A stretch of 64,000 nucleotides of DNA from Arthrobacter sp. B1I2 (GCF_030816485.1 NZ_JAUSYC010000001.1:1116001-1180000), one strand, 5' to 3'. Positions 31,703 through 40,893 are shown, numbered from the stretch's first letter. The notes: generated by a model not told the origin, from the letters alone. Translations and numbers: made by a program.

Positions 31703-31939
31703 CTATGCCACGCGCCATACGCTGCATTCGTCCGTATTGATAGCTTTCCGGACCCCCGTGATCCGGTCCAGGATCCATACCACGCCGATGCCCGGCGCCG
31801 TTTCCTGCACGCTCCCGCGGCGGATCACCACGTCGTCGTAGGACGGGCCCACGGAGAGGCGGGCTTCGATTTCGTCACCGCGATGGAGCTGGTCCAGTGC
31901 TCGGACCCTGGTTACATGCGTGGTCGCTTTCTTCAACAT
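31703..31939 (-). CDS. Small conserved-type hypothetical protein
   Basis: At 78 residues, ATG 31939 is preceded by a strong AGGAGG. The sequence is beta-rich, with HRGDEIEARLSVGPSYDDVVIRRGSVQETAPGIGVVWILDR, suggesting a small barrel. No known domain recognised. It stands alone; the aminotransferase stop lies 120 bases upstream on the same strand, so cotranscription is possible. Confidence 0.6.
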   Translation of the reverse strand: MLKKATTHVTRVRALDQLHRGDEIEARLSVGPSYDDVVIRRGSVQETAPGIGVVWILDRITGVRKAINTDECSVWRVA

Positions 31940-32061
31940 CGGGGGCCTCCTGGCTGGAGCTGGTGCCGGCTCTTGCCTGCACTAACCAGTGTGGGCGGAG
32001 AATGTTGCGTCCCCGTTTCCCCGCGGTTATGGCGCGGTTAGTTCTTGGAGCCGCTGCTGTT

Positions 32062-33288
32062 TCAGGCGTCGACGCTGCTGCGGTAGGCAGCCAGGAAGGT
32101 GGAGATCCTTTCCACCGCCTCTTCGATCTCCAGCACCGACGGCAGGATCACGAAGCGGAAGTGGTCCGGCGCAGGCCAGTTGAAGGCGGAACCGTGCGAC
32201 ACCAGGATCTTTTGGTCCCGGAGCAGGTCCAGGACAAACTGTTCGTCGCTGGAGATGGGGTACACCTCAGGGTCCAGGCGCGGGAAGAGGTACATGGCGC
32301 CCGACGCCGGGACGCACGTTACGCCGGGGATGGCCGTGAGGAGCCTGTGGGCGAGGTCCCGCTGCTCGCGGAGCCGGCCGCCCGGCTTCACGAGCGTCTC
32401 AATGCTCTGGTAACCGCCCAGGCAGGTCTGGATGGCGTGCTGGGCGGGAACATTGGCGCACAGGCGCAGCGAGGCCAGGAGCTCCAGGGCTTCCCGGTAG
32501 CTTTCGGTGGCTGCCCGTGGCCCGGTAATGGCCACCCACCCCGCCCGGTAGCCGGGCATCCGGTACGCCTTGGACAGGCCGCTGAAGGTCAGGCAGCACA
32601 GGTCTTCGGCCACGGCAGCGGTGTGGATGTGCCGCGCTTCTCCGTACAGCACCTTTTCGTAGATTTCGTCGGAGAAGAGGACCAGGTTGTGCTTCCGGGC
32701 CAGGTCCGCGAACTGCTCCAGGATGTGGCGGGGGTAGACCGCGCCCGTGGGGTTGTTCGGATTGATGATCACGATGCCCTTGGTGCGGCTGGTGATCTTG
32801 GCCTCGACGTCCGCCATGTCCGGCCACCAGTTCTCTTCCTCGTCGCAGAGGTAGTGCACGGGCTTCCCGCCGGTCAGGGTCACCGCGGCGGTCCAGAGGG
32901 GGTAGTCCGGCGCGGGGACCAGGATCTGGTCGCCGTTTTCCATGAACGCCTGCAGGCACATGGAGATGAGCTCGCTGACACCGTTGCCGATCACGATGTC
33001 CTCGACCCCGATGTTCATCAGTCCACGGGTCTGGTAGTACTGCGAAATGGCTGTCCGGGCTGTGAAGATGCCCTTTGAGTCGCTGTAGCCCTGGGCCCCG
33101 CGAAGGTGGTGGATCATGTCCACCACCACGGACTCCGGCGCTTCCAGCCCGAACGGTGCCGTGTCCCCAAGGTTCATCTTGAGGATCCGGTGCCCTTCGG
33201 CTTCCATGTTCCTGGCGGCCTGGAGGATGGGTCCGCGGAGTTCGTAGCGGACGTCCCGGAGTTTGCTGGAATGCTGCATGGCGTGCAT
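32062..33288 (-). CDS. Class I aminotransferase (AlaA-like alanine aminotransferase)
   Basis: This 408-residue fold-type I PLP enzyme has the Schiff-base Lys in SGLSKAYRMPGYRAGW, IINPNNPTGAVYP for substrate binding, and the N-terminal LRGPILQAARNMEAEGHRILKMNLGDTAPFG typical of AlaA/AlaT. The likely reaction is pyruvate + glutamate to alanine + 2-oxoglutarate. ATG 33288 is used; a GTG 15 bases upstream and an ATG 9 bases downstream are also in frame. Same strand as the GH13 gene, 38 bases away. Confidence 0.9.
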   Translation of the reverse strand: MHAMQHSSKLRDVRYELRGPILQAARNMEAEGHRILKMNLGDTAPFGLEAPESVVVDMIHHLRGAQGYSDSKGIFTARTAISQYYQTRGLMNIGVEDIVIGNGVSELISMCLQAFMENGDQILVPAPDYPLWTAAVTLTGGKPVHYLCDEEENWWPDMADVEAKITSRTKGIVIINPNNPTGAVYPRHILEQFADLARKHNLVLFSDEIYEKVLYGEARHIHTAAVAEDLCCLTFSGLSKAYRMPGYRAGWVAITGPRAATESYREALELLASLRLCANVPAQHAIQTCLGGYQSIETLVKPGGRLREQRDLAHRLLTAIPGVTCVPASGAMYLFPRLDPEVYPISSDEQFVLDLLRDQKILVSHGSAFNWPAPDHFRFVILPSVLEIEEAVERISTFLAAYRSSVDA

Positions 33289-33326
33289 GGTTGATCTTTT
33301 CACAAACGCACGACGGCGGCGCGCGG

Positions 33327-35021
33327 CTACGGTGCCAGCCGGTCGCCCTTGCGGTGCACGCGGAACCAGCGGTACCCGTACCGCCCCAGCTCAACGCTGA
33401 AGCTGCCGTCAGGCTCCAAGGGGGCGTTGCCGCCGTCGAACAGGTCCAGCAGCAGGGCGTCCCGGTAAGCCTGGCGCGGGCCGTCCTCCGGTCCCACCAT
33501 GCCGCTGACCTTCACCGTGTCTTCGCCGAGGTTGTGCAGCAGCACCAGCGTCCCGCCGTCGGAACTGCAGGTGTGGGCGAACACCGCAGGCTCGGGCTGG
33601 TCGATGACCGCGAACTCGCCCCAGCCCAGCTCGGGCGCCTCGCGGTACCGGGCGATCAGCATGGCCATGAAGTTGAACAGCGAGCCCGGGTCCCGCTTGG
33701 CGGCTGCGGCGTTGACGCGGTCGGGGCCGTACTCGCCCCGTACCAGGGGCGCCACCAGGTCCGACGCCCTGGCGTTGGAGAAGCCGCCGTTCCTGTCGCT
33801 GTTCCACTGCATGGGCGTGCGCACGGCGGCCCGGCTCTTCTGCCGGAGGTCCTCACCCATGCCGAGCTCCTCGCCGTAGAACAGCACTGGGGTGCCGGGC
33901 AGGGAAAACATGAGCGAGTACACCATCCGCAGGCGCTCCTGGTCCCCGTCCAGCATCGGCGGAAGCCGCCGCCGCAGGCCCCGGCCGTAGATCTGCATGT
34001 TCTTCTCCGGCCCGAACGCGGCAAAGACCTCCTGGCGCTCGCCGTCGCTCAGCTTGTCCAGCGTGAGCTCGTCATGGTTCCGCACGAACATGGCCCACTG
34101 GTTGTCCGGGTGGATCGGCGGGCGGCTCTTGAGCGTCTCGGCCAGCGGCCGCGCATCCTGCCGGGCCAGGGACAAATAGATGTGCTGCATGGACAGAAAG
34201 TCGAACTGCATGTTCAGCTCGTTGCCCTCAGCGCCGCCAAAATACTCCAGCTGCTCCTTGTAGGGCAGGTTCACCTCCCCCAGGAGTACGGCGCTGCCGT
34301 TGCGCCGGGTCAGGAAACTGCGCAGTGCACTCAAATAGCCGTGGGGATTGATGTTCGCTGCCTCGTCCTTGGGCTGGCCCCGCGTCTCCAGGAAGAACGG
34401 CACGGCGTCCAGCCGGAAACCGTCCAGCCCCAGTTCCAGCCAGAGCCCCATGGCCTTGGCGATCTGGTCCCGGACCTGGGGATTGGTGACGTTGAGGTCC
34501 GGCTGGTGCTTGGCGAACATGTGCAGGTACCACTCGCCGGTGGCCTCGTCCTGGGTCCAGAGCGAGTTTTCCTCCCCGGGGAACACAACCTCGGAGGATG
34601 TGTCCGGGGGAGTGTCCTTCCGCCACACGTAAAAGTCGCGGAACGGGTTGTTGGTGGATTTCCGGGCTTCCACGAACCACGGGTGCTGGTCAGACGTGTG
34701 GTTCACCACGAAGTCCGCGATCACCCGCATGCCGCGGTCCTTGGCGGCGCGGATGAACTCCACCAGGTCACCCAGGGTGCCGAGCCGCGGGTCCACGCTG
34801 AAGAAGTCCGTGACGTCGTAACCGTCGTCCCGGTCGGGGGACGGGTAGAACGGCATCAGCCAGATGCAGGTCACGCCCAGTGCGGCGAGGTAGTCCACCC
34901 GTTGGGTGAGGCCGGCGAAGTCCCCGGTGCCGTCGCCGTCGTCGTCGAAAAACGTCTCCACGTCCAGGCAGTAGATGACGGCGTTCTTCCACCACAGGTC
35001 CGACGTCTCGGCGATCCTCAT
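33327..35021 (-). CDS. GH13 alpha-amylase family enzyme, trehalose-synthase-like
   Basis: At 564 residues, the (beta/alpha)8 barrel begins WWKNAVIYCLDVETFFDDDGDGTGDF. The four GH13 regions are intact: DFVVNH (103-108), GFRLDAVPF (Asp205 nucleophile), LLGEVNL (Glu249 acid/base) and FVRNHDELTLD (Asp317). Sequence style follows TreS-type isomerases (GH13_16 or a close branch), which interconvert maltose and trehalose; hydrolase activity is also possible. Its ATG overlaps the stop of the upstream luciferase-like gene (ATGA), so the two are coupled. Confidence 0.88.
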   Translation of the reverse strand: MRIAETSDLWWKNAVIYCLDVETFFDDDGDGTGDFAGLTQRVDYLAALGVTCIWLMPFYPSPDRDDGYDVTDFFSVDPRLGTLGDLVEFIRAAKDRGMRVIADFVVNHTSDQHPWFVEARKSTNNPFRDFYVWRKDTPPDTSSEVVFPGEENSLWTQDEATGEWYLHMFAKHQPDLNVTNPQVRDQIAKAMGLWLELGLDGFRLDAVPFFLETRGQPKDEAANINPHGYLSALRSFLTRRNGSAVLLGEVNLPYKEQLEYFGGAEGNELNMQFDFLSMQHIYLSLARQDARPLAETLKSRPPIHPDNQWAMFVRNHDELTLDKLSDGERQEVFAAFGPEKNMQIYGRGLRRRLPPMLDGDQERLRMVYSLMFSLPGTPVLFYGEELGMGEDLRQKSRAAVRTPMQWNSDRNGGFSNARASDLVAPLVRGEYGPDRVNAAAAKRDPGSLFNFMAMLIARYREAPELGWGEFAVIDQPEPAVFAHTCSSDGGTLVLLHNLGEDTVKVSGMVGPEDGPRQAYRDALLLDLFDGGNAPLEPDGSFSVELGRYGYRWFRVHRKGDRLAP

Positions 35022-36058
35022 GCCGAAGCGTCCGACGCCGGGTTGGCGGCTGCCGCCGCCAGCTGCGGTTCCGTATGGGTGCGGTCAGGGGTGCCTCCGG
35101 TAGTGCGAACCTGCGGGAGCACTTCCGCGGCGAACGCGTCGATGAAGGGAGCCTGCTCCTGGCCCACAAAGTGCAGGTACAGCTCGTCGAAGCCCAGGTC
35201 CACGTATTCGGACAGCCACTCCACGTGCCGGCTAAGGCTGGCCGAAACATTCACCGTGCTGCGCACATGCTCCTCGCGCACGTGCTCGGCAACACCGTCG
35301 AAATGCCCTGCCGTGGGCAGGTCCCAAGGGATGGGCGGCGCGAACGTGTTGGTCCGCCACTGGTCCAGGGCGATGGCCGCCGCCTCCTCCTCGCTGCCGG
35401 CCCAGGACAGGTGGACCTGCAGCACCGCCTTGCCCTTGCCCCCATTGTCCCGGTAGGCGGTCAGCATGTCCCGGAGCTTCGACGCCGGCTGGTTGACGGT
35501 GACCAGACCGTCCGCCCAGGCCGCGGCCCGGCGGGCGGTCTCCACACTGATGGCAGGGGCGATGAGCGGCGGCGGGGAGTCGGGGACATCCCAGATCCGC
35601 GCCTGTTCCACGGTCACCAGGCCCCGGTGGGTGACCTCCTCGCCGCGGTGCAGCCGGCGGATCACGTCCACGCACTCCTCCAGCCGCCGCTGCCGGATGT
35701 CCTTGGGCGGCCACGCGTCCCCGGTGACATGCTCGTTCATGTTTTCACCGCTGCCCGGGGCGAACCAGAACCTGCCGGGGAACATGCCGGCCAGTGTTGC
35801 GGAAGCATGGGCGATGATGGCCGGGTGGTAGCGCTGGCCCGGTGCGGTCACCACCCCGAACCGCAGGCCCGTGGTGGCCAGGGCTGCCCCCAGCCAGGAC
35901 CACGCGAAGCCGGAGTGCCCCTGCCGGGCGGACCATGGCTCGATGTGGTCCGAGCACATGGCCGCGTCAAAGCCTGCGCGCTCCGCGTGCTGGACGTCCT
36001 TGAGCAGCTGGCCGGGACTGATCTGTTCATGGGAAGCGTGAAAACCGACAGTAACCAT
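35018..36058 (-). CDS. Luciferase-like (LLM class) flavin oxidoreductase
   Basis: This 346-residue bacterial-luciferase-like TIM barrel begins VTVGFHASHEQISPGQLLKDVQHAERAGFDAAMCSDH. SGFAWSWLGAALATTGLRFGVVTAPGQRYHP and FAPGSGENMNEHVTG resemble the F420-dependent glucose-6-phosphate dehydrogenase branch and the related group described as non-F420 flavinoid oxidoreductases. The cofactor (F420 or FMN) cannot be settled from the sequence. ATG 36058 is the conserved start; upstream frame is not conserved in character. Its stop overlaps the GH13 start by 4 bases. Confidence 0.85.
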   Translation of the reverse strand: MVTVGFHASHEQISPGQLLKDVQHAERAGFDAAMCSDHIEPWSARQGHSGFAWSWLGAALATTGLRFGVVTAPGQRYHPAIIAHASATLAGMFPGRFWFAPGSGENMNEHVTGDAWPPKDIRQRRLEECVDVIRRLHRGEEVTHRGLVTVEQARIWDVPDSPPPLIAPAISVETARRAAAWADGLVTVNQPASKLRDMLTAYRDNGGKGKAVLQVHLSWAGSEEEAAAIALDQWRTNTFAPPIPWDLPTAGHFDGVAEHVREEHVRSTVNVSASLSRHVEWLSEYVDLGFDELYLHFVGQEQAPFIDAFAAEVLPQVRTTGGTPDRTHTEPQLAAAAANPASDASA

Positions 36059-36221
36059 CGTTAAGCTGTACCGTCCCCGGAGGTGCCATGTCGAGGGGTA
36101 CCCCGGACAGGCCTGTTGGACAGGTGGCGGGGCATGGGCGACTTGTTCGATAAGTTTGAGGCTTGTAGTACGGGCTCTGCGGCAGTGCAGGGCACGGCGG
36201 AACCGGAAGGAAGTACCCCAA

Positions 36222-37145
36222 GTGGGCGGTGTGCTCATCGGACTGGCGGTGATCGGCGTCGTCATCGCCGTGGGATACATCGCGGCACGCTGCGGGCTGG
36301 GCGATGAAGCCACCATCTCGGCACTGACCCGTACCGCCTTCTTCATTACCAACCCCGTGCTGCTCTTCACCGTGGTGCTGAAATCAGACCTCTCGGTGGT
36401 CTTCTCCGCGTATGTTCCGCTTGCCATGATCACCGCGGCGGTCACCGCGCTCCTCTATGTGGCCGCCAGCCGCATCTGGTTTCGAAGGCCGCTCGCCGAG
36501 ACGGCGGTCGGCGCGATGGCAGGCTCCTACGTCAACGCCAATAACATCGGCATCCCCATCACGCTCTATGCCCTGGGGGACGCCACCCCCGTGGCTCCGG
36601 TGCTGCTGGTGCAGCTGCTCCTGTTCGCCCCGCTGGTCCTGACCCTGCTGGACCTCTCCGAGGCCGGCCGGTTCTCGCCCCGGCTCATGCTGACGCAGCC
36701 CTTCCGCAACCCCATGATCATCGCCTCGCTCCTGGGCGTGGTCCTGGCTGCGTTCCGCGTGCAGCTTCCGGCGCCCGTCATGGCACCGCTGACGCTCCTG
36801 GGCGGCGCGGCCGTCCCGGTGGTGCTGCTGGCATTCGGGATGTCGCTGCGCGGAACCAGGATGCTTCGCAGCGGCGGCCACACCGCCGAAATCCTCGCTG
36901 CCACGGCACTCAAGTCCGCGGTGATGCCGGCGGTGGCGTTCGTCGTCGGGCGTTTCCTCTTTGACCTGGACCACCACATGCTCCTGGGCGTGGTGCTCAT
37001 GGCGGCGCTTCCCTCAGCCCAGAACGTGTTCCTGTTTGCGAGCAAATACGGGCGGGGCGTGGCGGTGGCGCGCGAAACCATCCTGCTCTCCACGGCCGCC
37101 GCGGCGCCTGTACTGGTCCTCGTGGTCTGGCTGCTGGCCGCCTGA
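36222..37145 (+). CDS. AEC (auxin efflux carrier) family transporter
   Basis: This 307-residue protein has about ten membrane helices. Family marks are the N-terminal VIAVGYIAARCGLGDE and the central AGSYVNANNIGIPITLYALG, and near the end PSAQNVFLFASKYG. Such permeases move carboxylates, amino acids or related anions. GTG 36222 was chosen because GGAAGG lies 11 bases upstream and the first helix begins at once; the longer frame adds an implausible Arg-rich leader. The 160 bases upstream are the shared promoter with the divergent luciferase-like gene. Confidence 0.85.
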   Translation: MGGVLIGLAVIGVVIAVGYIAARCGLGDEATISALTRTAFFITNPVLLFTVVLKSDLSVVFSAYVPLAMITAAVTALLYVAASRIWFRRPLAETAVGAMAGSYVNANNIGIPITLYALGDATPVAPVLLVQLLLFAPLVLTLLDLSEAGRFSPRLMLTQPFRNPMIIASLLGVVLAAFRVQLPAPVMAPLTLLGGAAVPVVLLAFGMSLRGTRMLRSGGHTAEILAATALKSAVMPAVAFVVGRFLFDLDHHMLLGVVLMAALPSAQNVFLFASKYGRGVAVARETILLSTAAAAPVLVLVVWLLAA

Positions 37146-37206
37146 GCACCCCAGCGCAGCGCGCCGCCCTACCGCGCGGGGCGCCGTCCGGGCAAGAATG
37201 GGCACT

Positions 37207-38295
37207 ATGGAACTTCCCGTGATGCCGCCCGTCCCGCCCATGCTCGCCAAGGCCGTCAGCGGCATCGGCGGCATCCCGGAAGGCGGCGGCCTCAGTTACG
37301 AGCCCAAGTGGGACGGCTTCCGGTCCATCATCTTCCGTGACGGCGATGACCTGGAGATCGGCAGCCGCAACGAGAAGCCCATGACGCGCTACTTTCCAGA
37401 GCTGGTGGCGGCTCTGAAGGAAAACCTGCCGCCACGGTGTGTGGTGGACGGCGAGATCATCCTGGTGGGAACCTCCGGGGACCGGCTCGACTTCGACGCG
37501 CTGCAGCAGCGCATCCACCCCGCCGCCAGCCGGGTGAAGCTGCTGGCCCAGCAAACGCCGGCAAGCTTTGTGGCCTTCGACCTGCTGGCGCTGGGCGGCG
37601 ACGACTACACCGGCAGACCTTTTTCGGAACGGCGGGCCGCGCTGGAGAAGGCGCTCGCGGCCAGCAGCGCACCAGTCCACCTCACGGCCGCAACCACGGA
37701 CAAGGACACCGCCGCCCAGTGGTTCGAGCAGTTTGAGGGGGCCGGGCTGGACGGCATCGTGGCCAAGCGGCTGGAGGGGCGGTACGAGCCGGACAAGCGG
37801 GTCATGTTCAAGGTCAAGCACGAGCGCACCGCCGATTGCGTGGTGGCCGGTTACCGTCTCCACAAGAGCGGGCCGGACGCCATCGGCTCCCTGCTGCTGG
37901 GCCTCTACAAGGACGACGGCGGCCTGGCCAGCGTGGGCGTGATCGGCGCCTTCCCCATGAAGCGCCGCAGGGAATTGTTTGAACAACTGCAGCCGCTGGT
38001 CACCGACTTTGATAACCACCCGTGGGCCTGGGCCAAGCAGGAAGAGGGTGAACGGACACCGCGGAACGCGGAAGGCAGCAGGTGGAGCGCCGGCAAGGAC
38101 CTGTCCTTCGTTCCGCTCCGGCCCGACCTGGTGGTGGAGGTCCGCTATGACCACATGGAGGGCGACCGATTCCGCCACACCGCACAGTTCAACCGCTGGC
38201 GGCCGGACCGGGACCCGGAGTCCTGCACCTATGAGCAGCTGGAAGAACCGGTCAACTTCGATTTGGCATCGGTGCTGGAGACCGGCCGCGCCTAG
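37207..38295 (+). CDS. ATP-dependent DNA ligase (LigC-like)
   Basis: At 362 residues, the adenylation domain holds the nucleophile Lys34 in motif I (YEPKWDGFR). It also has DGEIIL, FVAFDLLAL, LDGIVAKRLEGRYEPDKR and FKVKHERTADCVVAGY as further ligase motifs. A C-terminal OB domain follows. Length and lack of extra domains fit LigC of actinobacteria, a minor ligase active in base-excision repair and alternative end joining. No Ku or polymerase gene is adjacent. No clear Shine-Dalgarno before ATG 37207; the start matches the family N-terminus. Confidence 0.9.
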   Translation: MELPVMPPVPPMLAKAVSGIGGIPEGGGLSYEPKWDGFRSIIFRDGDDLEIGSRNEKPMTRYFPELVAALKENLPPRCVVDGEIILVGTSGDRLDFDALQQRIHPAASRVKLLAQQTPASFVAFDLLALGGDDYTGRPFSERRAALEKALAASSAPVHLTAATTDKDTAAQWFEQFEGAGLDGIVAKRLEGRYEPDKRVMFKVKHERTADCVVAGYRLHKSGPDAIGSLLLGLYKDDGGLASVGVIGAFPMKRRRELFEQLQPLVTDFDNHPWAWAKQEEGERTPRNAEGSRWSAGKDLSFVPLRPDLVVEVRYDHMEGDRFRHTAQFNRWRPDRDPESCTYEQLEEPVNFDLASVLETGRA

Positions 38296-38343
38296 GGTCC
38301 TGCCCCGCGGCAAAGGGTGCCAAATCAGCCCAGTTTTAACAGG

Positions 38344-38379
38344 GGAAAGCCCGCCATTTGGGGGAATGGCGGGCTTTCC
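38344..38379. terminator. Hairpin terminator between convergent genes
   Basis: GGAAAGCCCGCCATT pairs perfectly with AATGGCGGGCTTTCC around TGGGGG. It serves the ligase gene on one side and the MHS permease on the other. Confidence 0.8.
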
Positions 38380-38416
38380 GGTTCCAAAACCGGGCTGGAA
38401 TGAACGCTTTCGGCGC

Positions 38417-39736
38417 CTACTTCAGGCCCAGCTGTGTGGTGGGGGTCCGGAAGGACTCCTTGGCCGTCAGAGCGGAGATGGCAGCGATGCCGCAGATCAC
38501 GGCCGTGAAGATGCTGATCTGAACCCAGCCGCCGGGCTTGATGCCGCCCATGGCCGCTACGATGGCCGGCGCGAACCCTGCCATCAGGAAGCCCAGCTGT
38601 GTGCCAATGGCCAGGCCGGAGAAGCGGACCTTGGTGCTGAACATCTCGGCGTAGAAGGAAGGCCAGACGGCGTTTGAGGCTGCGTAACCGAAGGAGAAGA
38701 AGCCGATGGCGGCCAGGAACATCAGCGGCACGCTGCCGGATTCCAGGCTGAGCAGGAAGACCGGTGTGAGGATGGCGCTGGCTACGGCGCCGTAGATGAA
38801 GACCGGCTTGCGGCCAATCTTGTCGGACAGCATGCCGAACAGCGGCTGGGTGCCCAGGGCCACGAGGTTGGCGCCGACGACGAGCCACAAGGTGGTGGTG
38901 CCGTCAACACCGGCGACGGTCTTGGCGTAGCTGATGGCGAGGGTGCCGAACACGGTGGATACTGCGGCGATGAAGGCGCAGGCAATCACGCGGAGGACGT
39001 CGCGCCAGTGGCCCTTGAGAAGGTCGGCGACGGGGAGTTTGGAGATCTGGGCGGTCTTCCGGGCTTCCTCGAATGCCGGGGGCTCGTGGAGGGTGCGCCG
39101 GATAAAGAAGGCAACAATCACGACGACGGCGCTGAGCCAGAACGGGATGCGCCAGCCGATGCCGTACTTGATCTCGTCCGGCAGGGCCAGGACTGGAATG
39201 AAGACGAGGGCGGCGAGGATCTGGCCGCCCTGGGTGCCGGTGAGGGTCCAGGAGGTGAAGAAGGAGCGGCGGTTGTCCGGGGCGTGCTCCAGGGTCATGG
39301 AGGAGGCGCCGGCCTGCTCGCCCGCGGCTGAGAGGCCCTGGCACAGGCGGGCCAGCACCAGCAGCGCCGGAGCCCACCAGCCGACAGTCTTGAAGTCGGG
39401 CAGGCAGCCGATCACGAAGGTGGAGGCGCCCATGAGCAGCAGGGTGAACATCAGGACCTTCCGGCGGCCCACCCGGTCGCCGAAGTGGCCAAGGATGATG
39501 GCGCCGATGGGCCGGGCGACGTAGGCGAAGCCGAAAGTCGCGAAGGACATGATCGCGGCGTTGGTGTCTGCGTCCGGGAAGAAGACTTTGGGGAAGATCA
39601 GTGCGGCGGCGGAGCCGAAGATGAAGAAGTCATAGTATTCGACCGCGCTCCCCAGGAAGCTGGCGAGGGCGGCCTTCTTGGGCGTCCCGGCGGAGGTGAG
39701 GGCACCCGCCCCGGCGGACGGAAGTGTCTGGCTCAT
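38417..39736 (-). CDS. MHS-family MFS permease, probable shikimate/dehydroshikimate uptake
   Basis: This 439-residue protein has twelve membrane helices. The MHS signatures are ASFLGSAVEYYDFFIFGSAAALIFPKVFF at the first helix and GHFGDRVGRRKVLM in the 2-3 loop. The family carries H+ with carboxylates such as shikimate, citrate or proline betaine. It diverges from an IclR regulator and lies beside dehydroshikimate catabolism, so shikimate-type acids are the likely substrate. ATG 39736 follows AAAGGA. Confidence 0.88.
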   Translation of the reverse strand: MSQTLPSAGAGALTSAGTPKKAALASFLGSAVEYYDFFIFGSAAALIFPKVFFPDADTNAAIMSFATFGFAYVARPIGAIILGHFGDRVGRRKVLMFTLLLMGASTFVIGCLPDFKTVGWWAPALLVLARLCQGLSAAGEQAGASSMTLEHAPDNRRSFFTSWTLTGTQGGQILAALVFIPVLALPDEIKYGIGWRIPFWLSAVVVIVAFFIRRTLHEPPAFEEARKTAQISKLPVADLLKGHWRDVLRVIACAFIAAVSTVFGTLAISYAKTVAGVDGTTTLWLVVGANLVALGTQPLFGMLSDKIGRKPVFIYGAVASAILTPVFLLSLESGSVPLMFLAAIGFFSFGYAASNAVWPSFYAEMFSTKVRFSGLAIGTQLGFLMAGFAPAIVAAMGGIKPGGWVQISIFTAVICGIAAISALTAKESFRTPTTQLGLK

Positions 39737-39871
39737 GGTGTTCCTTTGATGTGACGACATTGTCGCGGATGGATCTGGGGTCGCAGCCGCCGTTGCCTTG
39801 GTGCGGGCGGGGGATGCGGCTGGAGTCCGGAAGAAGACCCGGCATTTGTAGCCACATGGTGGGAGCTACTT

Positions 39872-39906
39872 TTGCGATACAGAAACTATGACTGTGAGGG
39901 CAGTCA
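39872..39906. promoter_or_regulatory. Operator-like sites in the permease/IclR divergent promoter
   Basis: TTGCGATACAGAAAC (39872-39886) shares TGCGATA and a downstream AAC with the site at 40879-40893. Next to it is a perfect palindrome, TGACTG-N6-CAGTCA (39889-39906). Both lie between the two divergent starts and suit binding by the adjacent IclR regulator. Confidence 0.45.
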
Positions 39907-39965
39907 CCTGTCAAGAAAATAATCACCATCTAGAAATAGCTCTCACAATGTGGCAACATCGAGGC

Positions 39966-40823
39966 ATGAGTGTGAATCAAGCCACAATGAACGAAGACGT
40001 TCAGCCCGACCCTTCGGGCCCGTCGCCGGGCGTGGGTAGCGAGCCGAACGCCGGCGGGAAGAAGGCCTCTGACCGGACCGACATGGTGGGCAAGGCGCTT
40101 GGCCTACTGGTCCTGCTCGGTGACGAGCCCCGTGGGGCAAGTGCCGCCGAGATATCGCGCCGGGCGGAACTGCCGTTCAGCACCACCTACCGGCTGCTTG
40201 GTTCGCTGACCCGCGACGGCTTTGTCGACTACGAGCCTGAAGGCCGCCGCTACCACCTGGGCCTGCGCATCTTCCAGCTGGGCCAGCGGGTCTCGAACCA
40301 TCACGGCTTCGCGGGGACGGCCATGCCCGTTTTGCGCAGGGTGACTGCCGCAACCGGTGAAGCCACCATCCTCAGCGTCCGCGACGGGCATCATCATTTG
40401 ACCGTCAGTAAGGTGGATGGCCCGCAGACCTTCCGGGTGACCAGCGACCCTGGCCACCTGGGCTCCCTGTCCACCACCGCCGTCGGAAAGGCCCTGGTGG
40501 CTTTCACCGAGGAGGGGGAGCGGGAAAGGCTCCTGGCGGAGTTGCCGCTCGAGCCGCTCACCGGGAAGTCCATCACGGACCGCGACGCCTTCCGGGCCGA
40601 GATCGAGCAGGTGCGCCGCCAGGGTTATGCCGTCATGGATGAGGAAAACGAGGCAGGCATGCGTGCCGTGGCCGTCCCGCTGCTCAACAGCCAGGGGTAC
40701 GCGTTCGCGTCCCTGGCAACTGCCGTGCCGGTGTTCCGGCTGGGCCTGGAGGAGCTGAAGGCCCACGTTCCGCTGCTGCAGGAGGCCGCCGCGGAACTCG
40801 CCGCCAGGCTTCCCCAGCGCTAG
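39966..40823 (+). CDS. IclR family transcriptional regulator
   Basis: This 285-residue protein has a winged helix (about 40-100) with DMVGKALGLLVLLGDEPRGASAAEISRRAELPFSTTYRLLGSL. An effector-binding domain follows, with the family pattern RAVAVPLLNSQGYAFASLATAVP. It probably senses an aromatic acid or dehydroshikimate and controls the divergent permease and the downstream catabolic operon. ATG 39966 is used, although GAGG is close to it; ATG 39987 is possible. The N-terminal 35 residues are disordered and Pro-rich. Confidence 0.9.
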   Translation: MSVNQATMNEDVQPDPSGPSPGVGSEPNAGGKKASDRTDMVGKALGLLVLLGDEPRGASAAEISRRAELPFSTTYRLLGSLTRDGFVDYEPEGRRYHLGLRIFQLGQRVSNHHGFAGTAMPVLRRVTAATGEATILSVRDGHHHLTVSKVDGPQTFRVTSDPGHLGSLSTTAVGKALVAFTEEGERERLLAELPLEPLTGKSITDRDAFRAEIEQVRRQGYAVMDEENEAGMRAVAVPLLNSQGYAFASLATAVPVFRLGLEELKAHVPLLQEAAAELAARLPQR

Positions 40824-40859
40824 CAGCCGGGCTTTTACTGCGCCTTATGAAGCCCTTGT

Positions 40860-40893
40860 GTTCGTATCTAGAACAAGAGTGCGATAAGTGAAC
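40860..40893 (+). promoter_or_regulatory. IclR-type operators before the dehydroshikimate/pca operon
   Basis: GTGCGATAAGTGAAC (40879-40893) reads on the other strand GTTCACTTATCGCAC, 12 of 15 bases matching the described PcaR/PcaU-type box GTTCGATAATCGCAC. An inverted repeat GTTC-N7-GAAC (40860-40874) is adjacent. They lie 80-110 bases upstream of the first structural gene. Confidence 0.55.
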
